Positions 45,701-56,423 of a DNA stretch of 64,000 nucleotides are shown here, piece by piece; the stretch's first letter is position 1; every line of letters begins with the position of its first letter. The DNA is from Myotis daubentonii. Taxonomy: Eukaryota; Chordata; Mammalia; Chiroptera; Vespertilionidae. Where the stretch lies: contig NC_081844.1 of NCBI RefSeq assembly GCF_963259705.1, positions 11,269,715 through 11,333,714 on the forward strand, in the 5' to 3' direction. The notes beneath the pieces are model-generated. The model searched no databases and was not told where the DNA came from. It saw nothing but the letters and a program-made list of their open reading frames with translations. A program made the position numbers and the translations under genes.

Positions 45701-46350
45701 ATGCAAGTTTCAGGAAGGTAATTCTAAAAAATAATAGTAAAAAAATAAACTAGTCAGTGCCACACATCCTTGGTTGTTTTCCAGGCTACTGCCTTCTAGC
45801 ACCCCTCCCCCACCAGTGTGTCCAGTGGCAGTGGTCACTGCCAATCCCTCGCTGAAGACTGAATGCTGGGTGCCTCAGTGTGGTGGGGCTGCTCCTTATC
45901 CACACCCCGTCTCATACACGTGCAATCCATCCATCCCATAGATTTAAACATCGGCCACGCACTCATGAGTCCTGCCTGGCCTTCTCCCACCCCTACCCAG
46001 CTTGTCTTCACACTGAACCCAACTACTCCCAAATCCTCTCACCCATCCTGGTTCACTCACTTCCTCAGTCTCTTAAGAATTTTTATTTTTTCTGTATTTC
46101 ACTTGTGAGACTGTGATTAATAATAATAAATACAAATTTGGTCTTTGTCACCGGTCCTGGCACAGAGCTCCTAACACTGTGGGAATTGACGTGGATAAAG
46201 TTATTATGTTAACGAGGTGACTTTTGGAAAGCCCCTTAGTCACCTAAGGATGGGGGCTGGTAGTCAGGGGACCCAACTGTGTGTCAGTTCCAGCCCAGGA
46301 GGGGAGAGAGGCTAAAGGTTGAATCAATCACCAATAGCCAATGAGTTAAT
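45701..46350. other. Unassigned sequence
   Basis: No gene or named repeat. Confidence 0.4.
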
Positions 46351-46354
46351 CAAT

Positions 46355-46780
46355 CATAGGACAGGGTTCAGAGAGCTTCCAGGCTGTGAACACATGGAGA
46401 TTTGGGGGTAGTGATGCCTGGAGGGGGCATGGAACTCTGTGCCCTTTCCCCATACCTGGCCCCACACATCTCTTCCATCTGGCTGCTCCTGAGCTATATC
46501 CTTTACAAACCAGTGATCTAGCAAGTAAACTGTCTCTCCGAGTTCTGTGAGCCGTTCTAGCAAATACATCAAACCCGAGAATGGGATGGTGACAACCTCT
46601 GATATGTAGTCCATTGTCAGTCAGAAGCCCAGGTGAAGTCAGGAGAGGCAGTCTTGCAGGACAGAGTCCATACCTGTGGGATCTGACATTGTCTCCAGTT
46701 AGGTGGTGTCAGATTTGCTTGCTGGTGAGGGTAGAAAACCCACATGTCAGACCTAAAATCAGATTTGTAGATTTTTAAAA
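46355..46780. mobile_element. Mammal-wide repeat fragment, probably LTR-derived
   Basis: AACTGTCTCTCCGAGTTCTGTGAGCCG followed by GGATCTGACATTGTCTCCAG are phrases that I recognise from an old mammalian repeat, probably an LTR. The family name is not certain. Confidence 0.4.
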
Positions 46781-46784
46781 TATA

Positions 46785-47467
46785 TCTACACTAATAAAAG
46801 ACAAAGACGCTAATTGACCGTACCTTTGCTACACCCAAGCCACATCCACCAGCCAATCAGAGCGACTATATGCAAATTAACCCAACCAAAATGGTGGCCG
46901 GCAGCCACGGAGCTGGAGCAAGCTGGAGGCTTGGTTGCCCTGGTGATGGAGGAAGCCAAGCTTCCTGCCTGCCCTGGCCGGCTGAGGCCTCCGCTCAAGG
47001 CAACAAAGTTTCAATTATAGAAGATAAATAAATACCAGAGACCTGCTTCCAGCCAGCCTCCACTGGGAGCTTGGGTGGCTGGGGGCTGTGGCCAGCCTGC
47101 AAACAGCCATCAGCCCCTCACCTAGGCTAGCCACACACTCATGGGGTGAGGGTCCCCGCTGGGGGGCTTGGCCAGCCTGCAAACAGCCATCAGCCCCTCA
47201 CCCGGGCTGGCCAGGCACCCCAATGGTGACCCCCACCCTGAAGGGGCTGTGGCCAGCCTGCAAACAGCCATCAGCCACTCACCCAGGCTGGCCAGGCACT
47301 CCAGCAGGACCCCCACACACACACTCCCTGAAGGGGGTGTGGCCAGTCTGAAAACGGCCCTTAGCCCCTCACCCAGGCTGGCCAGGCACCCCAGCGGGAC
47401 CCCCACCCTGATCTGGGACACCCTTCAGGGCAAACCAGCTGGCCCCCACCCATGCACCAGGCCTCTA
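46785..47467 (+). mobile_element. Helitron A (first of a head-to-tail pair)
   Basis: Starts TCTACACTAATAAAAGAC after A and ends GCACCAGGCCTCTA, directly joined to the next Helitron. It contains about four ~80-bp tandem units (47085-47410) with GGCCAGCCTGCAAACAGCCATCAG. The final G of CTAG is absent at the junction. No Rep/helicase gene. Confidence 0.8.
47085..47410 (+). repeat. ~80-bp tandem repeats inside Helitron A
   Basis: Four copies with CAGCCTGCAAACAGCCATCAG and CTCACC(C/T)(A/G)GGCTGGCCAGGCAC. They create repetitive open frames on both strands that are not genes. Confidence 0.9.
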
Positions 47468-47927
47468 TCCTATATAATAAAGGGGTAATATGCAAATTGA
47501 CCCTACCAGCAGATCGACTGGGAATCACTGGTCACTATGACACACACTGGCCACCAGGGGCAGATGCTCAATTCAGGAGCTGCCCCCTGGTGGTCAGTGT
47601 GCTCTCACATGGGGAGCTCTGCTCAGCCACAAGCCAGGCTGATGGCTGCCAGTACAGCACTGGTGGTGGGAGCCTCTCCAGCCTCCTCAGCAGCGCTAAG
47701 GATGTCCAACTGCAGCTAGGCCTGCTCCCTGCCAGCAATTGGACATCCCCTGAGGGCTCCCTGGCTGCCAGAGCGATGTCTGACTGCCAGCTGAGACCCA
47801 ATCCCCCAGGGAGCAGGCCTAAGCCAGCAGGTGGTCATCCCCCCAAGGGGTCCCAGACTGCAAGAGGGCACAGGCCAGGCTGAGGGACCCTCCCAAGTGC
47901 ACAAATTTTTGTGCACCAGGCCTTTAG
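47468..47927 (+). mobile_element. Helitron B (second of a head-to-tail pair)
   Basis: Starts TCCTATATAATAAAGGGGTAA and ends GTGCACCAGGCCTTTAG followed by T, with a hairpin (GTGCACAAATTTTTGTGCAC) just before the end. The length (460 bp) and both ends fit a complete non-autonomous element. Confidence 0.88.
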
Positions 47928-48137
47928 TATATATATAATTTTTTATTTCAGAGATGAAGGGATAGGGAGAAAAAGATAGAAACATCAATGATGAGAGAGA
48001 ATCATTGACTGGCTGCCTCCCATACACCCCTACTGGGGATCAAACCCGCAACCTGGGCATGTGCCCTGGCTGGGAATCAAACCATGACCTCCTGGTTCAT
48101 AGGTTGACTCTCAACCATTGAGCCACGCCAGATGGGC
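47928..48137 (-). mobile_element. VES-type SINE, minus strand
   Basis: Reversed tail (TATATATATAATTTTTTATTTCAG), body and head ending GAGCCACGCCAGATGGGC. It starts immediately at the Helitron B end. Confidence 0.85.
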
Positions 48138-49187
48138 AGAACTGTATGGAGTTTTTAAATACAAGTGTTTTCATTTGCACAGAGAAAAGGGCCCACATCA
48201 TACACGCACAGCTCAGTGAATTTTCTTAACTGAGGGCTGAACCTTCCAACCCTCTGCAGGCCCCTCCGGTCACTACCTGTCCCTAAGAGCAACCACTCTC
48301 CTGATGGCTGGCTCTGTGGCTGGCAGAACAGCACCCCTTGAAGATGTCCATGTCCTAATCCCCAGACCTGGGAGCATGTTACCTCACATAGCAAAGGGGA
48401 GTTAGTTTGCAGAAGGAATTAAGGTTACTAACAGGCTAACCTTGAGATGGGAGATGACCCTGGACTCCCTCTGGGTCCCAAAGTAACCTCAGGGGCCCTT
48501 ACAAGAGGGAGGCAGGAGGATCTTGAAAAAGGGAGAAACTGAGCTATTCAAGATGGCGGGGTCTGCAGATGGGGCTGGTCCCGTGATAGCCCCTGGTGGA
48601 AAGCTGACCCACCTTAGTTACTGCTCCATTACCCAGGAAGCTCGCTCGGTCTTGCTGTTGGTTCTCTCGCCCAGCTGCCACCGTGGTTTGGGATAGCGAA
48701 TGAGACAGTGACATTCATACCTCATGGGGAGTCCACATTGGGAAGGGAAGCCAGCGAGGGAGTTACAGATTTCCTTAAATTTTTGGTGTTTGGGCTGCAT
48801 CCAAAACTCCTTTCCGGGCATTTGACAACATGAGGTCGTGACCCTACTTCCTTAACTTCTGGCCATCATCGTCTTGTCTGTCAAGTGCAGAATAATAACT
48901 GCTGTCATGAGCCGTGTTGTTAAAGGTCAGGAGGCGCCAGGCTGAGCACTTTGTGTACCTAACCAGGCCCAGCTGAGAGGTGGGTATTACTGTCCCTGTT
49001 TTACAGATGAACTTGAGGTTCAGAGAGATCGAGTCATTTGTCTGAAGACGCACAGACCAAGTTTCTCCCAACACTGGCTGTAATAAACTCCGGACTGCAG
49101 GTGCTGGGGGCATGAGGGCCGGTGATGGGCCTTCCAGCTTCACCCACCCTACCAGTGAGCTCCCCCTAACCTACCGTCTGTCCGCAG
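48138..49187. other. Presumed CERS4 first intron, MaLR and MIR remnants
   Basis: An MLT1-like LTR on the + strand lies at about 48305-48545 (GATGTCCATGTCCTAATCCCC, GGGCCCTTACAAGAGGGAGGCAGG). A reversed MIR lies at about 48960-49060 (TGTTTTACAGATGAACTTGAGG). The sequence before 49188 provides the acceptor of the first coding exon. Confidence 0.65.
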
Positions 49188-49361
49188 GATGTGGTCTAGT
49201 CTGAACGAGTGGCTGTGGCAGGACCGCTTCTGGCTACCTCCCAATAACTCATGGGCTGACCTAGAGGACCGGGATGGCCTGGTCTACGCCCACCCCCAGG
49301 ACTTGCTGGCAGCCTTGCCCCTGGCACTGGTGCTGGTAGCCATGCGCTTCGCCTTCGAGAG
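49188..49361 (+). CDS. CERS4: CERS4 coding exon 1
   Basis: Residues 1-57 plus two bases of codon 58. It is preceded by the acceptor TCCGCAG and followed by the donor GTGAGT. The start ATG is at 49189, so the exon carries one untranslated base and the upstream leader must come from at least one earlier non-coding exon. It encodes the lumenal N terminus with the N19 sequon and the first membrane segment. Confidence 0.95.
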
Positions 49362-52300
49362 GTGAGTGTCTTGTGGTCCTGTGCTACCACCCTGTGCGGG
49401 GCTTTGTCCTGAAGTGTCTCTGGCTTTGAACCAAATTGCCCCTTACTCCATCCTGCCCCTAGCTGCCACCACTCACGTTTCTTCTGGTCTCTGATGGCTG
49501 TTTTGTCGCAACACTGACTGCAGCTCTAGTCTGGCTATGCCAGCATCTTCAGAAAACGGGTGGGCATATGCCCAACTTGCTGACCAAGGACACGTCTGCA
49601 GAGGCCAGTCAGTCAGAGAAACTCCTGTCCACTCCCTCCTCCTCTTCCTCTGTAGGCAAGCCAGTCCCTCACCCTGACCACTTCTCTCTGGTTCCCCATT
49701 GCTCCTTCTATCACCCCTCCTCCTACTCCCCTTTTTAGCCAAAGGAAGGAGCGTGGGCCTCCCCTGGCCTCCCCTTTGGGCTTCCCTCCACTCACCCCCA
49801 GTCTCCTGCAGCCGGCACTAGCCCCTCCCGGTTGCCAAACCCTGTAGATTTTCAGTCATTTCTCAGATGACCCAGACGCTGCTCAGAATTGGGTTTCTTC
49901 CTCTTTCCCTGGGTGTCCTTCCCCTGGGCTCCCTCCCCCTGTCCCAGGTAGTCCCACCCTTTCCCGTGTGACCAGTGCTGTGATCACAACTAGACCTGCC
50001 TTGCCAGGGGAGGGTCCCTCTCTCCCCTTTCTCCACATGCACTTCCTCCACTTCTCACACCCATTCCTGGTTTGCACACACTCCTTTGCAGTTCCTTTAA
50101 GGCTGGGTCCCAAGGAAGCCTGCCCTGCCCCTCCCACCACAGAGCCCTAACTCCCTTCAGCCACTCTGGTCTCCACCTCTGTCTAGCCCTGACCACAGGG
50201 ACATGGAGGCATCCTGCATCTTGCTTTCTCTCTTCTACGCATAAGGAGCTTCCTGGATACGGGCTTCTTGGACACGGGGGACCCACTGATGCATTTATCT
50301 TACAGGCACCCTTTGTGCCAACCGCTGCTGTAAGCAGTTGTGTCTTAACCCACTTTGCCCTCAGTGCAGCCCTGAGAGGTGGTACTATATTATCATCCCC
50401 ATCTTACAGAAGAAATGGAGGCACAGAGAGGTCAGGTGACCTGCTTGAGGTCACACAGTGGGTTGGCCAGTGGAGACAGGCTTCACCTGAGGGATTCTGG
50501 GAGGCACAATTAGCCAGTCCTTGATGGGTGGTCTGCTTTCCCACAGGGGTGGGCAGTGCCGGAGGGGTGTGCCCAGGTTCGTACTGGACCCCAAGGGAGG
50601 TTTGCATATTTAACTGAGGGCCCCAACGGAGGTGAAAGTGTTATCCCGGTCCCAAAGGCGTCAATTGCTGCCAAAGGGCAGTGGGGGTGGGGCGAAGGCA
50701 GGCTTTTCCCCTTCAGTAAGGGAAGGTGAGCCCTGGATTTGAATTCCAGGTGTTCCACCCACTGTGTCACCTCGGCACATTTCCGACCTCTCTGAGCCTT
50801 TGTCCATCGGGACACAGGATGACGACAATAGGGTTAAGTGCATGTGCTTGGCAGATCGTAAGCACTCAGCACATGTCAGCCCTTGCAGGGCTGCTCTGAG
50901 CCTGTTTCCTCAATGAACCTCGATATTAGAATGATAGGTATGAAATTCAGTCCCAACTCCTGGCCTAGGAGCCCCTTTGTGGGCAATGTGACGATTGATG
51001 AGAGTCCAGCCCCTCCAAGTGTCCACCCCGGAGTGGGAGAGGGGGGATAGCCCCAGCCTGGTGGGGGCCAGACCAGGATGAGGCCACCATGAGACAGGCA
51101 GTGAGGGGACTCTGACCCCTGGTTTGGGGTTAGATTGAATGAAGGTGATTTGGTACCCCCAAAATTGACCACATCCCGATTCTGAAGACCAGTCCAGCTC
51201 CCTTTCTTATGTTCAGTTTAATGCAGCAGCCAAGCTATCCTCCAGGGTCCCAGGGTATGACCTGCCCCTTCCGAGCCTCAGTTTCCCTGCCTGTAGCATG
51301 TATATCCCTTCTCACTGGACTGACAAGCCCTGTGTCCCCTGCACCCAGACTCATCGGCCTGCCCTTGAGCCGGTGGCTGGGTGTGCGGCATCAGGCCAGG
51401 AGGCCAGTAGAACCCAACGCCACACTGGAGAAACACTTCCTCATGGAAGGATGGAGACCCGACAAGGTGAGGACCCCTGATACCCTCTTCCTTCCCCATC
51501 TGCCTGTGTGGCTGCAGTGTGGATGGGGCTAGGAATGGCATGTAGCCCACTTCTTGGGGGCAGAAAGCCCGCCCCCCCCACCCCAGTGCCTCACCCACTC
51601 CCACTCCATCCGGTCCCTTATCAGTGAGCTCAGCTGACCAGTGGGCAGCTCCTGGGCCTGGAGAGGGTGAGGGGAGGGGGGTTTCTCTCTTGTTCTGGGG
51701 AAGAGTGGAAGGGCTGACTGTTCTGGGGGTTCTGCAGTCATGACTCTTCCTCAGTTCCTGCCCATGGCATAGCTGCCCCCTGGACAGGGCCTGGGCTGGG
51801 TCCTGAGGGGGAAGAGGGAAGGGAGAGGTCTTCCTACCCTGGGAGGAGGAGGGGGTTCAGCTCCTGCAGAATAGAGAGCCTTGTGACCCCAGCCCCCCTC
51901 TGCACGTAGGGGTCAGGCCTGGAGTAGGGCTGAGAACGTTCTCTTCTATAGGGAGGGGTACAGGAAAACCTCTGTGGAGAACTGCTCCCATACCCCAGCC
52001 CCTTCCTTAATCCCAGTCCCCATCCATCATCTGCCTGTCCTGTGAGCAGGGCTGGGTTCTCATAGGCCTGACTGTTTGGGGGGCCCTACCCCATACCCCA
52101 CAACTCCCCTATCTCCATAGGTAGACAGCCCCACAGGTGAAGTCTGGAGCTGCAGGGGAGGGAGTAGCAAAGCTGGGTCCCACCTTTCCTGGGACAGGAA
52201 TGGGACGCCATCCCTCTGACCCTGGCCCCCATCACCCCTTTCCCAGCCTCGGATGGCTATCCTGGCCACGCAGTGTGGCCTCACGCTTCGGCAGACCCAA

Positions 52301-55300
52301 CGCTGGTTCCGAAAACGCCGAAACCAGGACCGGCCTTGCCTGACCAAGAAGTTCTGTGAAGCCAGGTCAGCCCGGGGTAGGACTTGGGGGTGTGGGGGAG
52401 GGGGAGGGTCTGCTGTGTCAGCTGCCTCAGGGGCTTCCTGTCTGTCTGCAGCTGGAGGTTTCTCTTCTATCTGTGCTCCTTCATTGGTGGCCTCTCCGTC
52501 CTCTACCACGTGAGTGTTCTGACTGCTTCCTGTCCCACAAGCACCTACTGTGCACTGGGCCTGGCTTGGGGGTGAGGGGGTGTGGAGGGGTGTGAGCAGT
52601 GGGGAAGGCTTGTGCACAGGAGAGGGAGGGAGAACTTGGCTCACATCATGGTAGATGTTCCCTCAACAGGAGCCTGTTGGGACCTACTGTGGTTGGGGCT
52701 GGGATCCGGCAGTGAGTGAGGCCCTGGTTTAGAGTGAGAGCAGAGAGGTAGCCAGGTGGGAAAGATCAGAGCTGAGTAGCCTGGCTGGGGTTGCTCATTG
52801 GTTGGGCATCGTTCCGTGCACCAAGGGTTTGTTGGTTTGACTCTGGTCAGGGCACACGCCTAGGTTGCAGGCTCAATTCCCTGCAGGAGGTGTGTGTGCA
52901 GGAAGCAGCCAGCCAACCCATGTTCCACTTTCACATCAATGTTTCTCTTTCTCTTCCCCCTGTTGTCTCTAAAAGTCAATAAAAATATTTTTTTAAAAAG
53001 AAAAAAAGATCAGAGCTGAGTGACAGCAGCATCTCAAGGGCCAAGGAGGTCCCAGGCCTGGGGTGGTGAGCTGGGGTCTGATCTTTGGGCAGCTTCAGAT
53101 GTCTGTGTGTGTGTCTCTCCCCTCCCCCACCCGCCCCTTCCCCACCTCCCAGGAGTCATGGCTGTGGAGGCCAGCAATGTGCTGGGACAATTACCCAAAC
53201 CAGGTGAGTGGCAGGGGTGCCTGGGGGCTGGAGCGGGGATTGGGGCAGTCAGAGTCCCTGTGGCCAAAGGCAGCAGAACCACACCTGGACGTGACAGCAC
53301 GCTCCCCTCCAAGCCTGTCTGTCTATTTCTGCCTCCCCTGCAGAACGCAGAGGGGCTAGGAGGCAGGAAACTTGGAGCAGGAGGTGCCCTTGGTTATCAC
53401 CAGGGATACGGATCTCACACCTCTTCGCTCACTGGGATTCAAGGGTCCTGGTTTTGAGCAAATTGGGGAGGGCCCTGAGGGAGTTCTCCCTCAGCTAACC
53501 CTGCCCCGCTCACCCTGCCTCAGCCCCTGAAGCCAGCCCTGTACTGTTGGTACCTCCTCGAGCTGAGTTTCTACATCTCACTGCTGATGACATTGCCCTT
53601 CGACATCAGGCGCAAGGTGAGGGCCGGCCAAGATTCCCGCTGGGGAGGCGAAGTCCTGGGGGAATCGGGATCCAGCTCAGTTGGGGGGATGGCCTCCCCG
53701 ACCTGGAGATCCTCTGGGACCTCAGGCAGGAAGCATGGTGCCAACCAGTCCCCGAGAGGGCCCTCTGGCCACCCAGCCTCGTCCCAGGGTCACCCACTGT
53801 CTCTCGTAGGATTTCAAGGAGCAGGTGGCGCACCACCTCGTGACCATCATCCTCATCACCTTCTCCTACAGCGCAAACCTGCTGCGCATTGGCTCTCTGG
53901 TGCTGCTGCTGCATGACTCCGCAGACTACCTGCTGGAGGTGGGCCCAGCCCACCCCTCTCAGCAGTCCTTCCCCACCCTCCCAGGTGCCCCTGGAGATGG
54001 GCCCTGCCCCTCAGTCTTCCGGTGAGGTGAGGCCCCGCCCCCTCAGCTTTCTGGGGAGAGGAGACCCCGCCCGATCCAGGCTTCCTAGGAATCGTGTCCC
54101 TGACCCTCTTGGTCTTCCTAGGAGGTGAGGGCCACCCCTAAGATTCCTGGAAGGTGAGGCCCCACCCTCTTTCAGGTTGTTGAAGCTTCTCGCTCAGAGA
54201 CCCACTGGAGATAAGGCTCTGCCCCACGGCACCTTTTCCTTGAGAAGAGGCCTCACCCCTTCCTACCTGGTTCCCCTCCCTACCCCCCCCGCCTGAGTCC
54301 TCTCTGCTGTCTCCCCAGGCCTGTAAGATGTTCAACTACACGCACCGGCGGCGAGTGTGCAACTCGCTCTTCCTCATCTTCTCCGTGGTCTTCTTCTACA
54401 CTCGCCTCGTGCTCTTCCCCACCCAGTGAGTCAGACCTCTAGTGGGGGGCTGGGGAGGTGGGTGGGCGCAGCCGGGATCCAGGCCTGCCTCACCCCGTTC
54501 CAGACCCAGGGAGCAGGGGGTGTTGGCAGGGAGGCTTCCCTGAGGAGACAAAGAAGGGTGTTGTGTTCCCAGCCCCAGGCACAGCACGTGCTAAGGGCCA
54601 GAGGCAAAAGAGACTGAACACTGGGCTCAGTCCTCATCCCCTGTGTGCCTGGAACATGGACCAGACGGCAGGGTCTGTCCCAGCTCACTCAAGGCTGCCC
54701 AGTGTATTTGCTGAGCCTCTCCCAGCAGAGGGAGCAATCTGAAGATCCCTGCTCACGTGGAGCTGACTTTGGGGGAAATAAAGAAGGCAGACAAGGAAGA
54801 GAAAGTACAGTCAGGCACGGAGGGTGTGGGTTGTCGGACGGCCGGGGGTCACTGGCAGCGCTCATGCAGGAAGACGAGTGAGGGAGGCAGAGGCCGTGCT
54901 GGCCAGCAGAAGAGCGCTCCAGGCAGTGGGAACAACACAGCAGAAGCCCTGAGGCTGGACTGGGCCTGAGCAGCAAGGAGGCCCATGTGACAGGAGCAGA
55001 GTGAGCTAGACACGAGAGGGAGGTTGTGAGGGCAGGTAGGGGACTAGACAGGTTGTGCCGGGCCTTATGGGCCACTGGGAAAGACGGGTTTTTATCCCAA
55101 ATGAAATGAAGGATTCTGAGTAGAGGAGGGAGGGGACCTGACTCAGATGCTCACAGGCACCCTCTGGTGGCTGCGGAGAGAACAGCTGGTGAGAGCCCCG
55201 GAACCAACACCCTGACCCCTACCCCCCATCCCAATCCTGGCCCAGGAGCCTGGGAGCCAGGGCAGAGGCCACTGCCCTCATCCAAGTGAGCGATGATGGG

Positions 55301-56423
55301 ACCGGACCAGCGCAGGTGAAGTGGGTGGACTCAGGGATGACTCGGGGTCATGAGATGGTGATGAGCTCAGAGTTGTCATGTCAGGATTAGGAGTTCAGCT
55401 CTGGCTGTGTTGGGGTTGAGGGGCCTCCAAGGACCCCCAGAAAAGACAGGAGGAAACAGTGGGCACACCAACTGGGAGAGAGATGAATATTCAGTGTTTG
55501 CCCCCATGAGACTGGACAGGGTCATCCAGGGACCAGGTATGGACAGAGAGTCCCAATGCTGGAGCCCCTGATGTTTGCCGGTCAAGGGGAGCCTGCAAGG
55601 GAGATGCAGAGGGAGCAGCATGAAAGGGGGGGGGGGGGGAGTATGGGTCCCTGAAGGTATTTGAGGAAAGGGTACCAGGGAGAAGGAGGAGCCAGGCAGA
55701 TCTCCTTACGGCTGACCTGGGTGAGGGTGGCGGTGGGTGAAAGCCTGGGGACAGGGGGTGGGGAAGGGAGGGGGGGGCTGAGCAGAGAAGGAAAGGTGTG
55801 CAGAGACCACCAGCAGAGCAGTGGGAATAGAAGTGCTGCTCCCTTGGGGCTCATGGTTGTGCACAGGCCAGTTGGTAAACTTGTGTGACCTGCTCACAAC
55901 CAAGTGGGGGGGGCATTTAAATGCCCTGGGGACAACGGGGAGCCATCAGAGGTTCTGGAGTAGGGAAGGTCACACAAGTTAGAGCTTCTCCCTCCTGCCT
56001 GCCCACCTGCCTGCCCCAGGATCCTCTATACCACATACTACGAGTCCATTGCCAACTCGGGCCCCTTCTTCGGCTATTACTTCTTCAACTCGCTTCTGGT
56101 GATACTGCAGCTGCTGCATGTGTTCTGGTCTTGCCTCATCCTTCGTATGATCCACAGCTTCATAAAGAAAGGCCAGGTAGGGCCGAGCAAGGGCGGGCTC
56201 CTGTGTGCCACCCTGGAGCCCCAGCCCAGCCTCGTGCCCACTCCTTGTTCCCTAGATGGAGAAGGACATTCGCAGTGATGTGGAGGAGTCGGCCTCCAGC
56301 GAGGGGGAGGAGCTTCCGCAGCTCAAGAATGGAGCAGCTCAAGGCCCCCGGGCAGTCCCCACTGATGGCCCTCGGAGCCGGGCAGCGGGGCGGCTGGCCA
56401 ATGGGCACATGTTGGCCTCGTAG
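49189..56423 (+). CDS. CERS4: Ceramide synthase 4, ten coding exons (spliced, 390 aa)
   Basis: CERS4 is an endoplasmic reticulum membrane enzyme that N-acylates sphinganine or sphingosine with long-chain acyl-CoA (the family member is known for about C18-C22) to make dihydroceramide or ceramide. Joined exons 49189-49361, 51349-51466, 52247-52365, 52452-52509, 53153-53203, 53524-53616, 53810-53938, 54319-54425, 56020-56176 and 56256-56423 give 390 residues without a stop, close to the usual 390-395. Visible parts: an N-glycosylation sequon at N19 (NNS), a first hydrophobic segment at about 38-57, a truncated homeobox-like stretch at about 95-130 ([15 protein letters not shown]), and a TLC/Lag1 domain at about 135-335 with the paired histidines H212-H213 and HDSADYLLE at 239-247. 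An acidic serine-rich tail ([14 protein letters not shown]) at 341-354 matches the CK2-phosphorylated tail of the family. The start is the ATG one base inside the first coding exon, giving the family opening (W)SSLNEW. No frameshift or missing catalytic residue is seen. Exons were placed by eye. Confidence 0.97.
50350..50880. mobile_element. Two MIR fragments in CERS4 intron (first coding intron)
   Basis: One is reversed at about 50380-50470 (TTACAGAAGAAATGGAGGCACAGAGAGG), one forward at about 50725-50880 (GGATTTGAATTCCAGG, then GTAAGCACTCAGCACATG). Both are ancient. Confidence 0.7.
51349..51466 (+). CDS. CERS4: CERS4 coding exon 2
   Basis: Completes codon 58 (Arg) and runs to residue 97, ending GWRPDK. 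The acceptor is CACCCAG and the donor GTGAGG. It carries the conserved [13 protein letters not shown] stretch that follows the first membrane segment in CERS4. The preceding intron is 1987 bp. Confidence 0.95.
52247..52365 (+). CDS. CERS4: CERS4 coding exon 3 (homeobox-like part)
   Basis: Residues 98-136 plus two bases of codon 137. The acceptor is TTCCCAG; the donor GTCAGC is weaker than the others. It encodes [14 protein letters not shown], the remnant homeobox helix 3 found in CERS2-6, and ends FCEA just before the TLC domain. Confidence 0.95.
52452..52509 (+). CDS. CERS4: CERS4 coding exon 4
   Basis: A 58-base exon completing Ser137 and encoding [19 protein letters not shown], the second hydrophobic segment. 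It follows an 86-bp intron and ends at the donor GTGAGT. Confidence 0.95.
52777..53004 (+). mobile_element. VES-related SINE in CERS4 intron 4
   Basis: The exact 16-bp duplication AAAGATCAGAGCTGAG lies at 52761-52776 and 53005-53020. It lies on the sense strand between coding exons 4 and 5 and is the only SINE recognised in the coding block. Confidence 0.93.
53153..53203 (+). CDS. CERS4: CERS4 coding exon 5
   Basis: A 51-base exon encoding [17 protein letters not shown] (residues 157-173), a hallmark stretch of ceramide synthases between membrane segments. The acceptor is CCTCCCAG and the donor GTGAGT. The preceding intron of 643 bp holds the only SINE of the coding block. Confidence 0.95.
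53524..53616 (+). CDS. CERS4: CERS4 coding exon 6
   Basis: A 93-base exon encoding residues 174-204 ([15 protein letters not shown] to FDIRRK), a TLC-domain membrane segment. The acceptor is GCCTCAG and the donor GTGAGG. The YCWYLLEL stretch has Cys where I recall Trp in human CERS4 (from memory, not aligned here). Confidence 0.95.
53810..53938 (+). CDS. CERS4: CERS4 coding exon 7 (Lag1 catalytic core)
   Basis: A 129-base exon encoding residues 205-247. It carries DFKEQVAHH with the two histidines (212-213) and [15 protein letters not shown], the core Lag1 motif needed for activity in the family. The acceptor is CTCGTAG and the donor GTGGGC. All expected catalytic-motif residues are present. 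Confidence 0.95.
54319..54425 (+). CDS. CERS4: CERS4 coding exon 8
   Basis: Residues 248-282 plus two bases of codon 283. It encodes [14 protein letters not shown] and the hydrophobic [19 protein letters not shown] segment. The acceptor is CTCCCCAG and the donor GTGAGT. The cytosolic loop reads THRRRVCNS, more basic than the loop I recall from human. Confidence 0.95.
54895..55150 (-). mobile_element. Old LINE-like remnant in CERS4 intron 8
   Basis: AGAGCGCTCCAGGCAGTGGGAAC...GAAGCCCTGAGGC resembles a reversed L2 3' end, followed by phrases seen also near 5400 and 33930. Family not certain. Confidence 0.4.
56020..56176 (+). CDS. CERS4: CERS4 coding exon 9
   Basis: Completes Gln283 and encodes residues to 335, ending [11 protein letters not shown]. 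It contains [13 protein letters not shown] and [14 protein letters not shown], the last membrane segment and the end of the TLC domain. The acceptor is TGCCCCAG and the donor GTAGGG; the preceding intron is 1594 bp. Confidence 0.95.
56256..56423 (+). CDS. CERS4: CERS4 coding exon 10 (C-terminal tail)
   Basis: Residues 336-390 and the stop TAG at 56421. It starts [12 protein letters not shown] and has an acidic serine cluster of the kind phosphorylated by CK2 in mammalian ceramide synthases, then a variable Pro/Arg/Gly-rich end ([18 protein letters not shown]). The preceding intron is only 79 bp. Confidence 0.95.
   Translation: MEKDIRSDVEESASSEGEELPQLKNGAAQGPRAVPTDGPRSRAAGRLANGHMLAS

Noticed and set aside
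47085..47410. Repetitive open frames (MASLQTAISPSP-type repeats) as a repeat protein
   Set aside because: They are translations of tandem units inside a non-coding Helitron, and open frames exist on both strands.
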